Source: CAZHCA01 sp964530825 (GTDB taxonomy: Bacteria; Bacteroidota; Bacteroidia; Chitinophagales; Saprospiraceae). From it: a stretch of DNA of 64,000 nucleotides. Positions 18,510 through 28,300 of this stretch are shown piece after piece. Every line of letters begins with the position of its first letter. Position 1 is the first letter of the stretch. The stretch lies in assembly GCA_964530825.1 (NCBI GenBank), contig CAZHCA010000018.1, positions 25,719-89,718 on the forward strand. The letters run 5' to 3'. The position numbers and the translations under genes are program-made. Below the pieces are notes generated by a model, which was given only the letters and a program-made list of their open reading frames with translations, ran no database searches and was not told the origin of the DNA.

Positions 18510-20906
18510 TTATTTAATCTGTACAATCGTCACGCCGTCGCCCCCTTGTTCAGGTTCGGGATGGCTTACTTCCATATCCACGTTATATTCGCGCAGTTTG
18601 TTTTTCACCAGCTTGCGCAAAACTCCCGTTCCTTTACCATGGACGATGCGCAAATCGGTGGCACTAGAAATCAGGGCCTGATCGAGAAAGTCCTCTACCA
18701 TCTTATCGGCTTCTTCGTAGCGCATACCCCGGATGTCCAGTTTACTTTGAAAGCCCGCATTTTTCACTAGGTTATCGGCCTGGATGCTCTTGCTCGACTG
18801 CACCTCCAGGGGCGCGTCGGCCAACTCCAGGTCGCGGACGTTTACCGTTACTCGCATCAGGCCCATATGGACGATTACTTTGTCGTTATCAATATCCTCG
18901 ACGCTACCCGTAGCACCGCCCGTGCGTAACTTCACATAGTCGCCTACTTGGAGTGGCCGGTGCAGGCGCTTTTTCTTTTTTCTGGGTGGGGCGTAGTATA
19001 CGGCTTCCCGGAGGTCTTTCACCTCCTCATCCAGCTGTTTGCGCTGCTCTCGGATGCGTACGGCTGCGGCTTTGGCTTCTTCGAGGTTTTTCTCCTCTTT
19101 GATTTTCCGGATCAGGTTTTCCAGTTCCTTGTTGGTTTGGGCTGACTGTTGCAGGGCCTGTTCTTTGGTTTCCAGCTTATGCTTCTTGCGGCGCACTTCC
19201 AAGTCGCGGTGCAGGTCTTCGTAGGTCTTGATCAGTTTGTCGAGTTTCTTTTCGCGTTCGCGCACGGCCGATAGTTCCTCCTGCAGTTCCTGCATTTCAC
19301 GCTGAAGGTCGACCAATAACTCGTCGACGGCCTTTTCATTTTTGCCGGTGCGGTGTTTGGCGTATTTGAGCACTTGGTCGCTCAGCCCGCTTTTTTGGGC
19401 GATTTCGTAAGCATAAGAAGAGCCCGGCCGGCCTACCTTCAATTCGTAAGTAGGAGAGAGGCTGTCCTTGTCGAAATTCATGGAACCGTTGACGATGCCT
19501 TTATTCTTAAAGGCAAACACCTTCAGGTCGGGGTAGTGGGTTGTGATCACACCGTGCACCTGCATTTCGTTGAGCTTTTTCAGAATCGACTCGGCAATGG
19601 CGCCGCCGATCTTAGGGTCGGTACCGGATCCGAACTCATCGATCAGTACAAGCGATTTTTTATCGGCATGGTCTAAGAAAGTGCGCATATTGCGCAGGCG
19701 CGAACTGTAAGTACTTAAGTCATCCTCGATCGACTGTTGGTCGCCGATGTCGGCAAAAAAGTTATGGAAAATGCCCATCTCACTTTCAGGATCCACCGGT
19801 ACTAACATACCGGATTGCAGCATGAGCTGCAGCAGACCCACTGATTTCATGGTGATGGATTTACCTCCGGCATTGGGCCCGCTTAGGACCAAGATGCGGT
19901 TTTGGTGCAACAACTCTAGGTCAAAGGGGATGGTCGGTTTTTCCAGGGCCTTATTCTTCAGTAAGAGCAAAGGGTGGTAGGCTTCTTTGAAGCCAAACTT
20001 TGGTTTGGGTGACAATTTCGGCTTGTTGGCACCCATAGCAACCGCCACGCGGGCTTTGGCCTGGATCACATCGAAGCGAACCAATAGTTCCTGGTAGGTT
20101 TCCATCACCGGTACGTACGGACGCAAGGCAGCGCTCAGGTCGCGCAGGATACGCAGGATCTCCCGGTGCTCCTCCTGTTGCCAGTTGAACAATTCATTAT
20201 TGATAGGAATGACGCCTTCGGGCTCAATGAAAACGGTCTTACCCGTCGAGGACTCGTCGTGAATGATACCGCGCACTTTGCGCTTGTGTTCGGCCGGCAC
20301 GGTGAGTACTCGGCGGCTGTTGCGCAAGCTTTCGACCGTATCGGCTAGCCAACCTTTAGCGCGGTAATCGGTGATCAGTTCGCGGAAGCGCTTATCTACC
20401 TCTTTGGTTTTGGCACCGATATTCTTACGGATTTTAAGCAGAGCCGGTGAGGCGTTGGGCCGGATTTCTCCCTCCTCGTCGATGACGCGTTCGATCTCAG
20501 CAATCAGTCCTTCATCGAATTCGATATCTTGAATAATTTGGTATAGCGATGGGTACAGCCCTTGCCGTTCGGGCTTAAAAAATTGGAAAATGTCGCGAAT
20601 ATTCAGTAGGGTTATATTGATACGTTGCAGCCCTTCGACTGGAAGCACAGACTCCTCAATTTGCAATAATTTTAAATCCTCACTAATGGCGTCGTAGGCG
20701 GCTACCGGCAGACGGTCGTTCTCGCTAATGCCCAGTTTATATTCGGCCACTTCCCGCAGTTGCAGGGTGATCTTGTGCAACCCTTTCTGTGGGAAAAGCT
20801 GGGCTGCCGCCTGGGCGCCTAGTTCACCTAAGCATTCGCTGACTACCAGATTAATTACTTTGTCAAATTCCAGTTTCTCAAATAAATCCTTTGGCTCAAA
20901 ACGCAT
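18510..20906 (-). CDS. mutS2: MutS2 endonuclease/ATPase
   Basis: A 798-residue protein with the full MutS2 order: a core/lever helical region (about 1-300), the ABC-type ATPase with Walker A LSGPNAGGKS (343-350), Walker B LVLIDEFGSGTDP and the TTHYPDLK switch, then a long basic coiled coil (about 520-630), a KOW-like segment (GDYVKLRTGGATGSVEDID) and a C-terminal Smr domain with LDIRGMRYEEA and RIVHGKGTGVLRK. MutS2 acts in suppressing recombination and in rescuing collided ribosomes in some bacteria; it does not do classical mismatch repair. The 235-bp divergent spacer with aroC must hold both promoters. Confidence 0.97.
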   Translation of the reverse strand: MRFEPKDLFEKLEFDKVINLVVSECLGELGAQAAAQLFPQKGLHKITLQLREVAEYKLGISENDRLPVAAYDAISEDLKLLQIEESVLPVEGLQRINITLLNIRDIFQFFKPERQGLYPSLYQIIQDIEFDEGLIAEIERVIDEEGEIRPNASPALLKIRKNIGAKTKEVDKRFRELITDYRAKGWLADTVESLRNSRRVLTVPAEHKRKVRGIIHDESSTGKTVFIEPEGVIPINNELFNWQQEEHREILRILRDLSAALRPYVPVMETYQELLVRFDVIQAKARVAVAMGANKPKLSPKPKFGFKEAYHPLLLLKNKALEKPTIPFDLELLHQNRILVLSGPNAGGKSITMKSVGLLQLMLQSGMLVPVDPESEMGIFHNFFADIGDQQSIEDDLSTYSSRLRNMRTFLDHADKKSLVLIDEFGSGTDPKIGGAIAESILKKLNEMQVHGVITTHYPDLKVFAFKNKGIVNGSMNFDKDSLSPTYELKVGRPGSSYAYEIAQKSGLSDQVLKYAKHRTGKNEKAVDELLVDLQREMQELQEELSAVREREKKLDKLIKTYEDLHRDLEVRRKKHKLETKEQALQQSAQTNKELENLIRKIKEEKNLEEAKAAAVRIREQRKQLDEEVKDLREAVYYAPPRKKKKRLHRPLQVGDYVKLRTGGATGSVEDIDNDKVIVHMGLMRVTVNVRDLELADAPLEVQSSKSIQADNLVKNAGFQSKLDIRGMRYEEADKMVEDFLDQALISSATDLRIVHGKGTGVLRKLVKNKLREYNVDMEVSHPEPEQGGDGVTIVQIK

Positions 20907-21141
20907 GTTCGGGTGTTTTCTACCGGGTCAGGCCCTTAAAGATATGGATAAAAACAATTTCGGGGAGGTACAGTTCCCTGAGGTGGAAAAAATCAGGCAG
21001 CAGGAGAAATTGCGTAAGGTGCAAAAAACAAAACGTGCTAGGTCGTCCTTTCCCGGATTTGTACTTTTACCCGCAATCAAAAAAGACCACTGCGCCCGGT
21101 TTGTACCCAACCGGCGCCTGTAAACGGCCAAAGAATACATC

Positions 21142-22221
21142 ATGAGTAATACCTTCGGCACCCATTTCCGAATCACGACCTACGGCGAATCGCACGGCCG
21201 CGGTATTGGCGTCATTGTTGACGGTTGTCCGGCAGGACTGGCGATCGACCCCGAACGCGTGCAGTATGAGCTGGATCGTCGTCGTCCGGGGCAGTCTAAT
21301 ATCGTCACGCAGCGCAAAGAAAGCGATACGGTTCAGCTTCTGTCAGGCATTTTTGAGGGTAAAACCACCGGCACGCCCATTGCCATGCACATACCCAATG
21401 CCGATGCCCGCTCTAAGGACTACAGCCACATCGCCGATAAATACCGGCCCAGTCATGCCGATTACACTTACCAGATGAAATACGGGCGGCGCGACTACCG
21501 GGGGGGTGGGCGCTCATCGGCTCGCGAGACGGCGGCGCGCGTTGCTGCGGGGGCCATTGCTAAGCAATTGCTTGAACAGCATGGGATGACTATTCAGGCT
21601 TACGTAAGCCAGGTCGGCTCAATACGCTCAGAAAAAAGCTATGGCGAGCTGGACCTGAGGCAGACCGAAAACACCCCGGTCCGCTGCCCCGACTTAGCAG
21701 TAGCCGAAGAGATGATCGCACACATCAAGGCGGTGCGTAAAGCCGGCGACACCATCGGCGGCGTAGTGACGGGTGTGATTAAGGGCTGTCCGCCCGGGCT
21801 GGGGGCTCCAGCCTTTGACAAGCTACATGCCGACCTGGGTAAGGCCATGCTCAGCATTAATGCCTGCAAGGGCTTTGAATACGGATCGGGGTTCGAGGGC
21901 GTGCGCCTGCGGGGGTCCGAACATAACGATGCTTTCTACCAGGATGATACGGGCCGCATCCGCACCCGCACCAACCACTCGGGAGGCATTCAGGGCGGCA
22001 TTTCCAATGGAGAGGACATTTACTTTCGGGCGGCTTTCAAGCCGGTGGCTACCATCGTCGCCGACCAGGAAAGTCTCAATGAGGCGGGGGAAGCCGTTAC
22101 GGTTGCCGGTAAGGGGCGCCACGATCCCTGCGTGGTCCCCCGGGCGGTGCCGATCGTAGAAGCAATGGCGGCCCTGGTACTGGCCGATCATTGGTTACGG
22201 GACCGCATGACGCGGTTGTAG
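21142..22221 (+). CDS. aroC: Chorismate synthase
   Basis: AroC converts 5-enolpyruvylshikimate-3-phosphate to chorismate using reduced FMN, the last common step of aromatic synthesis. It has 359 residues. Signatures visible: [16 protein letters not shown] (catalytic His), [31 protein letters not shown], the [13 protein letters not shown] segment and [14 protein letters not shown]. The enzyme is full length. It stands alone and divergent from mutS2; no other shikimate-pathway gene is in the window. Confidence 0.98.
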   Translation: MSNTFGTHFRITTYGESHGRGIGVIVDGCPAGLAIDPERVQYELDRRRPGQSNIVTQRKESDTVQLLSGIFEGKTTGTPIAMHIPNADARSKDYSHIADKYRPSHADYTYQMKYGRRDYRGGGRSSARETAARVAAGAIAKQLLEQHGMTIQAYVSQVGSIRSEKSYGELDLRQTENTPVRCPDLAVAEEMIAHIKAVRKAGDTIGGVVTGVIKGCPPGLGAPAFDKLHADLGKAMLSINACKGFEYGSGFEGVRLRGSEHNDAFYQDDTGRIRTRTNHSGGIQGGISNGEDIYFRAAFKPVATIVADQESLNEAGEAVTVAGKGRHDPCVVPRAVPIVEAMAALVLADHWLRDRMTRL

Positions 22222-22534
22222 GATGGGGGTTACGCCTGCTTTCCGGGGTGAAAGGCTCAGCCTGCCTCGTAAAGCAGGCGGGCGGAGCCACCCTCGGTTT
22301 GGGGGTGTTGGAGCAGGGAGGGCGCCAGGATGAAAGCGCTTTGAGCTGGGCATCTTAGGGGCGGATCCTTTCGACAAATGCTGCAGGCATCAGTACTCGT
22401 CGCCGCAGGTTGTTCTTTTATGCTGCGGGTACTGGCTTATCGGAGGGAAGCGACGGCCCAGCGCCCGCCTTACATCCTCATCTCCTGGTTGTATTTCTCC
22501 AAAAAATCGTACTTTAATAGCAAATATTTAATCC
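22222..22534. other. 313-bp spacer with an inverted repeat
   Basis: No gene is seen. GCCTGCTTT (22234-22242) and AAAGCAGGC (22271-22279) form a 9-bp inverted repeat directly after aroC and may act as its terminator, although no T-run follows. The rest is GC-rich and then turns AT-rich before the lipoprotein gene. Confidence 0.5.
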
Positions 22535-22927
22535 ATGACGGCGCTCAAAATTTTTTGTTTTGCGACTGCTTTATTCAGCGCAGTCGCCTGCAGTAGAGAT
22601 ACTCAGCCTGTCTACCAGACAGAGCGCCTATTAGGCATCTGGAATTTACTGCAACTCGATGCTACACCCCATACCGGGCGATCGACCTTCCAGTTTGAAG
22701 CCGATGGGACATTTATTCTCACCTCCTATTTTGGTGTTCCAGTACAGGGAGAATGGGTATGGAAAAGTGCCAAGCAGGAAACAGTCGTTATTGCTCTGGA
22801 GGAGAATGTCGGCAACCTGGAAAATTTCGAACTTCGTATTTTATCATTAGAGAATGATTTGCTGACCGCTGATATCGAAAGTGGGACTGTGATGTACAAC
22901 GTTCAATTTGTAAGGCAGCCACAATAG
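22535..22927 (+). CDS. Small lipoprotein, lipocalin-like
   Basis: A 130-residue protein with a lipoprotein signal (LFSAVAC, lipidated Cys19). The rest is predicted beta-strands and resembles lipocalin-like domains common in Bacteroidota: LLGIWNLLQLD, then STFQFEADGTFIL, then GEWVWKSAKQETVVI. Such proteins are outer-membrane or periplasmic lipoproteins of unknown ligand. It lies between aroC and the degenerate helicase-like gene, with a 125-bp spacer to the latter, and shows no operon partner. Confidence 0.72.
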   Translation: MTALKIFCFATALFSAVACSRDTQPVYQTERLLGIWNLLQLDATPHTGRSTFQFEADGTFILTSYFGVPVQGEWVWKSAKQETVVIALEENVGNLENFELRILSLENDLLTADIESGTVMYNVQFVRQPQ

Positions 22928-23052
22928 AAAAATTCTTGAAACCCAGGATACTTTTTTCCGTACCTTAGTAAGAGACTTAATCTTTTTGCCTCGATAAGCC
23001 GACCCCAATTTTTTTCCCGAAAAACAAGATAGCGTTCCCAAAAAGGCTGCTC

Positions 23053-24300
23053 ATGCTTCCTAAAGAAACCGTGCCATCCCCTGCCAATGGTATTCCACTG
23101 ACCAATTCGGGCACAAGCAGGCCCTCGAGCCTCAAGCTGAAAATATTTAAGGATCTGAAGCCCGATGGTCAGCAACGTCGGGCGCTACAAAAGATCTTAA
23201 CCCTGCCTTTCTCGGTAATTGTGGAGGGGCCCGGCGCAGCCAAGCGCGACCTGGTTTTGGCCTATGCCGTACTTCACTTTTTACGACAACAAAAGCGGCT
23301 GTTGATTTTAGGGCCGGACACTGTAGCGCTGGAGGTAACCCTAGAAGCCATTTTACCGATGCTGGAGCGCGGCGGGATTGATCGCCCGTTCATTCGATTG
23401 TTTGGGGATAGGCAATCGGCGTTTTACGAGCAATATCCCGAGCTTTCTCCGTGGGTTGAGCAAGAACAACTGGCAGCCGAGATCGCCGAACTGGAACGCC
23501 AACTACATACACCCGAACGCAGGAAGCTGGAGGAAGCTCGAGCCGTTCTGCCCGGACTCGACCAGCTGCAAGCCCTGGTTGAGCAACTAGAGCGACAAGA
23601 TAATACAGTGGCAAAGTTCCAGGGGGCGCTTACCGAGGCTAGGCAGGCGTATGAAGCCAAACAGCAGGAACTGCAGAAAGCCCAGGCGGACTTGGAGGAA
23701 GTCCGGCGCCGGTCCAATTCATGGTGGCATGGCTTAAAGCGAACGGTTAAGCCGCCGCCCTTTCCCTACGAGCGCGTGGTGGAAGGCGCCGAATTCCATT
23801 TGGAGGGGGTTCAAAAAGCCCTGGAAAAAGGGCATCGGCAGGCTCAGGAAATCCAGTATCAGCTACAAAAGGCAGTACAGGAGCGAACCGAAATACAAAA
23901 CCAACTTAAGGCGTCTACCCGGTCCATGCGCGAGCAGCCTTACAATGCGGAGTTAAAGGTGCTGTTGCAAGGGTTGGACCCTTTCCATTTGCAATCCGTT
24001 AAGACCGGGTTATACGCTCATATTCGGGGGCTTCGCCAGGCGGTCGGCGAGGTTTCCGGCGTCGACCTCAAAGCGCGCTTGGAGGCTTTGCGGCGCCAGG
24101 AGCCTCCGGCGGGTGGGGTTGACCCGGTGCGTTTGGTTGTGGCTACCCCTGCCCAATCTGCGACCCTGCCTGCAGTCGATCACCTGTTTGTTCTGGATGC
24201 CCTGCGCACTATCCATCCACAGCAGGTCATTAGCTGGTTGCGCCGGCACCAGCGCGTTACGTTGATGGGTGGTGGGGATCTGCTGGAATGGTTTCGGTGA
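23053..24300 (+). CDS. Degenerate SF1-helicase-like protein with coiled coil
   Basis: A 415-residue protein. Residues about 38-90 look like the first P-loop strand-helix-strand of superfamily 1 (AAA_11/UvrD-like) helicases: QQRRALQKILTLPFSVIVEG, then GPGAAKRD where a Walker A GxxGxGKT would be, then LLILGPDTVALEVTLEAIL. Residues about 125-310 are a long charged coiled coil. Residues about 350-415 resemble helicase motifs II/III (VDHLFVLDALR, then VTLMGGGDLLEW). The Walker lysine-threonine pair is altered (AKRD), and no second RecA-like domain with motifs IV-VI follows. It is probably not an active ATPase but a helicase-derived scaffold or a shortened gene. No stop or frameshift is seen. Confidence 0.65.
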   Translation: MLPKETVPSPANGIPLTNSGTSRPSSLKLKIFKDLKPDGQQRRALQKILTLPFSVIVEGPGAAKRDLVLAYAVLHFLRQQKRLLILGPDTVALEVTLEAILPMLERGGIDRPFIRLFGDRQSAFYEQYPELSPWVEQEQLAAEIAELERQLHTPERRKLEEARAVLPGLDQLQALVEQLERQDNTVAKFQGALTEARQAYEAKQQELQKAQADLEEVRRRSNSWWHGLKRTVKPPPFPYERVVEGAEFHLEGVQKALEKGHRQAQEIQYQLQKAVQERTEIQNQLKASTRSMREQPYNAELKVLLQGLDPFHLQSVKTGLYAHIRGLRQAVGEVSGVDLKARLEALRRQEPPAGGVDPVRLVVATPAQSATLPAVDHLFVLDALRTIHPQQVISWLRRHQRVTLMGGGDLLEWFR

Positions 24301-24366
24301 AACCAGTAGTAAAAGGGCAGGGTGTTCCTTCTATTGCCTCCAGATGGATGGAAAATGTTATGCTTC

Positions 24367-24861
24367 TCATCCGGTCAAAGCCACGCAGATATCCACCAGG
24401 TGTTTACCGTCGGGGTTGTTTTGGGGAGTGTTTCGGTAGGCTTCGTACATAGGGCCGTCCGGATTGAAAGGAAGTTGGTTAGCCCGGATATAATCGAAGA
24501 TTTGTTCCCAGGCAGTACCGTAATCTTTCGGGTCCAGTTCGAAGGAGCCCACGGCGTAGCGGCCGGCTGGCAGTTCCATCATCTGGACGGCGCCCGAGGG
24601 CTTGGTGTTGAGCGGGACCGTAAAGCCTACGCTGATTCGTTGTTGTTCGGGGGGAACCCTTGCCGGATCATCGTGATAAACAGTGATGGCTTCCATGTGG
24701 GTGCTCATCAATTCGTGGTTTTGCATCCAGGTCATAACTTCACCAAAGAGCCGCTCAAAGAGGGCAGGGTTGCCCATGTAGGGGCCTATGTGACGGAGGT
24801 AAGCCATTTGGCGGACGGGCATCTCTACTGTCCGGAAGGTTGCCGTTGTTATCGTTTTCAT
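24367..24861 (-). CDS. GyrI-like / AraC effector-binding domain protein
   Basis: A 164-residue stand-alone ligand-binding domain of the SOUL/GyrI-like (AraC_E_bind) type: TVEMPVRQMAYLRHIGPY at the start, ITVYHDDPARVP in the middle, GRYAVGSFE, and VDICVALTG at the end. No DNA-binding domain is attached. Such domains bind small amphipathic or cationic molecules and are related to SbmC/GyrI; some hydrolyse cyclopropanoid compounds. The ligand here is unknown. The gene is transcribed toward the helicase-like gene. Confidence 0.8.
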   Translation of the reverse strand: MKTITTATFRTVEMPVRQMAYLRHIGPYMGNPALFERLFGEVMTWMQNHELMSTHMEAITVYHDDPARVPPEQQRISVGFTVPLNTKPSGAVQMMELPAGRYAVGSFELDPKDYGTAWEQIFDYIRANQLPFNPDGPMYEAYRNTPQNNPDGKHLVDICVALTG

Positions 24862-25303
24862 AGCTGTTCATTTTGGTTATCCGTAATAAGTTAGCCGGGT
24901 GAGGGAGACAGCAGATTGATAAAAATCAGTTTTGGGATTGAGTTTTGGAGGTCAAGTCCAATCGGTCAGGAGCGGCAGAATGCGATTTAACATCGAATTA
25001 ATTGTAATTAATAGTAAAGATAAAAAACAATCGGTTTTTTGTAACATTTAACCGTAATTGTCGTAATTTAAAATTACCGAAGACGCTAAACCCTTGTTAC
25101 CCAACCCGCAAAAGCTCAAATAGCGTCTTGCCGAAAAAGATCAGCAAAATAGATGATGTTTCCGCCTCAATCGCACCTATTGGAATTGAAACGTCTATTC
25201 ATAGGGCCTACCGTTCAGTCCTTGACTCATCCGATGAAAGAATGAAACCAACATAGGCGAGTAAGCCATTTCCGTGAACCGCCTTTCTTTTGATTGGCAA
25301 CTC
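24862..25303. other. 442-bp AT-rich spacer with nested inverted repeats
   Basis: No gene is seen. The spacer holds AAAAAAC/GTTTTTT arms (25022-25040), a GTAATTTAAAATTAC quasi-palindrome (25063-25077) and a 9-bp inverted repeat AAGACGCTA (25080-25088) / TAGCGTCTT (25121-25129). It lies at the 3' side of the large NTPase gene and is more AT-rich than the DNA to its left. Confidence 0.5.
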
Positions 25304-28300
25304 TCATTGTTCTTCATCTTTTGGGAAATAATACTCGTATTGGTACAGGATAGAGATCTTTTGAGCAATTTTTCTGATTTCGTCAATTTTTCTTTTCGTT
25401 TCTCCTATATTCATCCGGTAGCGCTCCGTGGCGGCGCTGAAGTGCTTGAGCTGGTCGTTGTAGTCATCCTCTAGAAAGAACAGTTTACGTGCCTCAATCC
25501 GGTAAGTCCGGCCTTCTGTATGCATTTGTGTGGCCCGGTAATAAGCCTGGTTAGCTAATTCAAAGTGGTGGTTAGAGTCTAAATAGATCAAATTATTATT
25601 ATTGATCTTTTTCACCACCTTTTCCAAAACTTTCGGATATATAGGATCTTTATCTTTAAAATCTAATTTTTCTTCCAGAAAGTGGATATTTTCAAAGAAG
25701 CGACACCAGCGGGCTAGCTTATAATGGGCACTGGCTAAAAAATTGTAATTCGCAATATAGCCAGGGGTGTAGATATGGATAATTTTGATAACCTCGTGTT
25801 TACAGGCAATAGATTCACTGATGAGAAAGACGATTAATTCCTTAGCTTCTTTTTCGTTCAGGTTGTTAATTTTTTGGGCCGAGGCGTTGAGCATCCGGGG
25901 AGCTGCTTTTTTGATGGCTTCTTTTATATGATCGTAATATTCTTTACAAGTTTTCGAACGGTATCGTTTTTCTTGGTAGACCATCCGGTATTTAAATAAG
26001 TGCTCTAATATTTTTTCGTCATCTTTCGAATCGCTGTTCTCTGGTGGATGCTCAGGGCTCTTATCACAGTTGCGAAATAAAGCGTAGTAATAATCGCTCA
26101 AATAGCGTAGTTCCTGCATGCGTAAGAATTTATTGGAAATACTGCTGTAGCTCGAGGTAAAACTCAGCATGGGGCGGCAACATTGCTCAGGGGCGATTTT
26201 TAGCCTGATATCCTCTACTAACAGAATGGCTTCTTTCGCCGGCTGCATACCTGCCAGGTTGTGCATAATATCCGATATATAGGTTTTTCTTGCCTGTAAA
26301 TCAATATTCAATACATCGCGAAACTTAAGAATTTGGGGCCGATTGGCAATGTCGTTATTCCAGCTGGTTGCCCGCGCTACATTGGTAGCTATCAACTCGC
26401 AATTTTCTAAAAGCTTTTTGCTTTTTTCCGGCTGACCAATAAACGGATGGGGCTTTTCTTCTTTCCCGACTTTATACAATTGTATATAATCCTTGACCGT
26501 ATAGAGCAGTTTCCGTAACTGAAAGGAGTGGGCATATAATTGGTCTGCTCGAAGATAATAGAAACTCGACAACCTGTAAAGTGCCAAGACGGCAGTTATG
26601 GTCCACGGGCGCATGGACTCTTCTTCGGTTGGTAATTTTTGCAAAATCCCTCCAAGGTCATTAAAATTTTTAATATTTAAAACCTCTATATTTATTTCAG
26701 TTATTGGACAGTGCAGAAATGTGAGGACGCAATTTCCAATATTCGATAATAGTGCGGCAATATAGAGTTTTTTATGGCTACTGCTCAGGTATAAGTTGCC
26801 TGGCCTGGCCAGTTCATAGCACTTACTCCAGAGGGAAAGTTGTTGCATTTCCTCGATCGTACTTGTATGCGAATGAATAATTGTATACAAGGCGCGGTAA
26901 TAATACAAATAGGCAAAAACTGAAGGTCGATAATGCTGGTATGCCCGATTGGGCTTTTCTCCCGGTTTACTTGTCTGGGAAGCCAGAAACTTAAGCGGCT
27001 CATAGAGTCCCGGAATTTTGTTCCATTTATACTCCTCCCGATAATTTAAATCAGGAAATATGCGATTTTTAAAATACAATAAGTTACCGATATTATACAG
27101 GTAGTCGGCTTTCATGGTATACAACCTAACGGGCAGGCCTTCCTGCTCTTTAAGTTCATTGTGCAACTTTAAATCGAGGTCAAAATCATGGTGTTTTTCA
27201 ATACCTAGAAACTGGTTGGCCTCCTGTTCATTCTTGCGCAGGGCTCTGAAGGTAAAACCATCAAACCGGTATTTTTCGAGGAGCCCTAATTGGGCCAATA
27301 ACGGGGTGTACAACAATTGAATATCCTGAAACGGGTTTCTATCAATTTCGGGGGCCGTAGCATCTGGCGGCCGATTATCCTTCGTTGGTCCGTCGTGATT
27401 TTCCTGCTGAAATAACATGGAGTGGGTATGGTATTGCAGTCTGTCGGCAATGCAAATGACCATGGTACGATAGTAGCTATAAGCTGAGTCGTAAGCGCCA
27501 ATTTGTTCCAGTGTCAAAGCGGCTTTTAGCTTTCTGCGCAGCCACAGAAAAAACTGATGCCTGGTAATCAAATGTATATCCTTTCCTGGTGGTATACGCA
27601 AGCTCTGGATGGCTTCTGTATAATAGATCATTGCCTCGTCGAATTCCTGGTCGTAGTAGTGTAGATCTCCAAGAATATTTTGAATAAATGAAATAGCATG
27701 GATAAATTGGTTGTCCCCATCGATAGGCTCATAGCCTCGGTATTTTTTCTCCAGGTCGCGTAATACGCGCTTATAATGCCGTTTGATTTGTAGAGATTCA
27801 TCTAGCGTGAAATTAAAAGCGGCAGATCCCAATTCCGATATCTTGGAGAGGTAGCGTAATTCAATAGCGATTATACTATTAAACTTGTAATCGAACAGAC
27901 TACTAAAGGTCGTCCGGATATATCCTTCCTGTAGGTAATTGAGAAGCTGATCAACGTAAAGGCGTAGATTCGGTTCTTTATTGACCAGGATCACCTCGGG
28001 AAGCAGCTCCAGGTTGCGAAGTGAAAAACCAAAGGAATGGAACTTGAGCAAGTGATCCATGATAAAGGCAGAAGAGAATAAGATTTTATCGCCCAGTGAT
28101 TTTAAAACCCGGCTATTAGCAATAATATACGGGCGGTAGATGTCAGAGGTAAGTCCGATCTCGAACTGGGTAGAATAATTAAACCGTAGAAATAGTCGAT
28201 CCTTTTTTTTGGTTTTACCCTTTTTCGGTAGCGGTTCAAAGTGTTTTGACACGATTAAATAGTCTTCGTTGGCTTTATCAATAAAGGATTCCTCCCTTTG

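Noticed and set aside
23390..23717. Minus-strand frames inside the helicase-like gene
   Set aside because: Cys/Ser-rich shadow sequence of a coiled-coil coding region.
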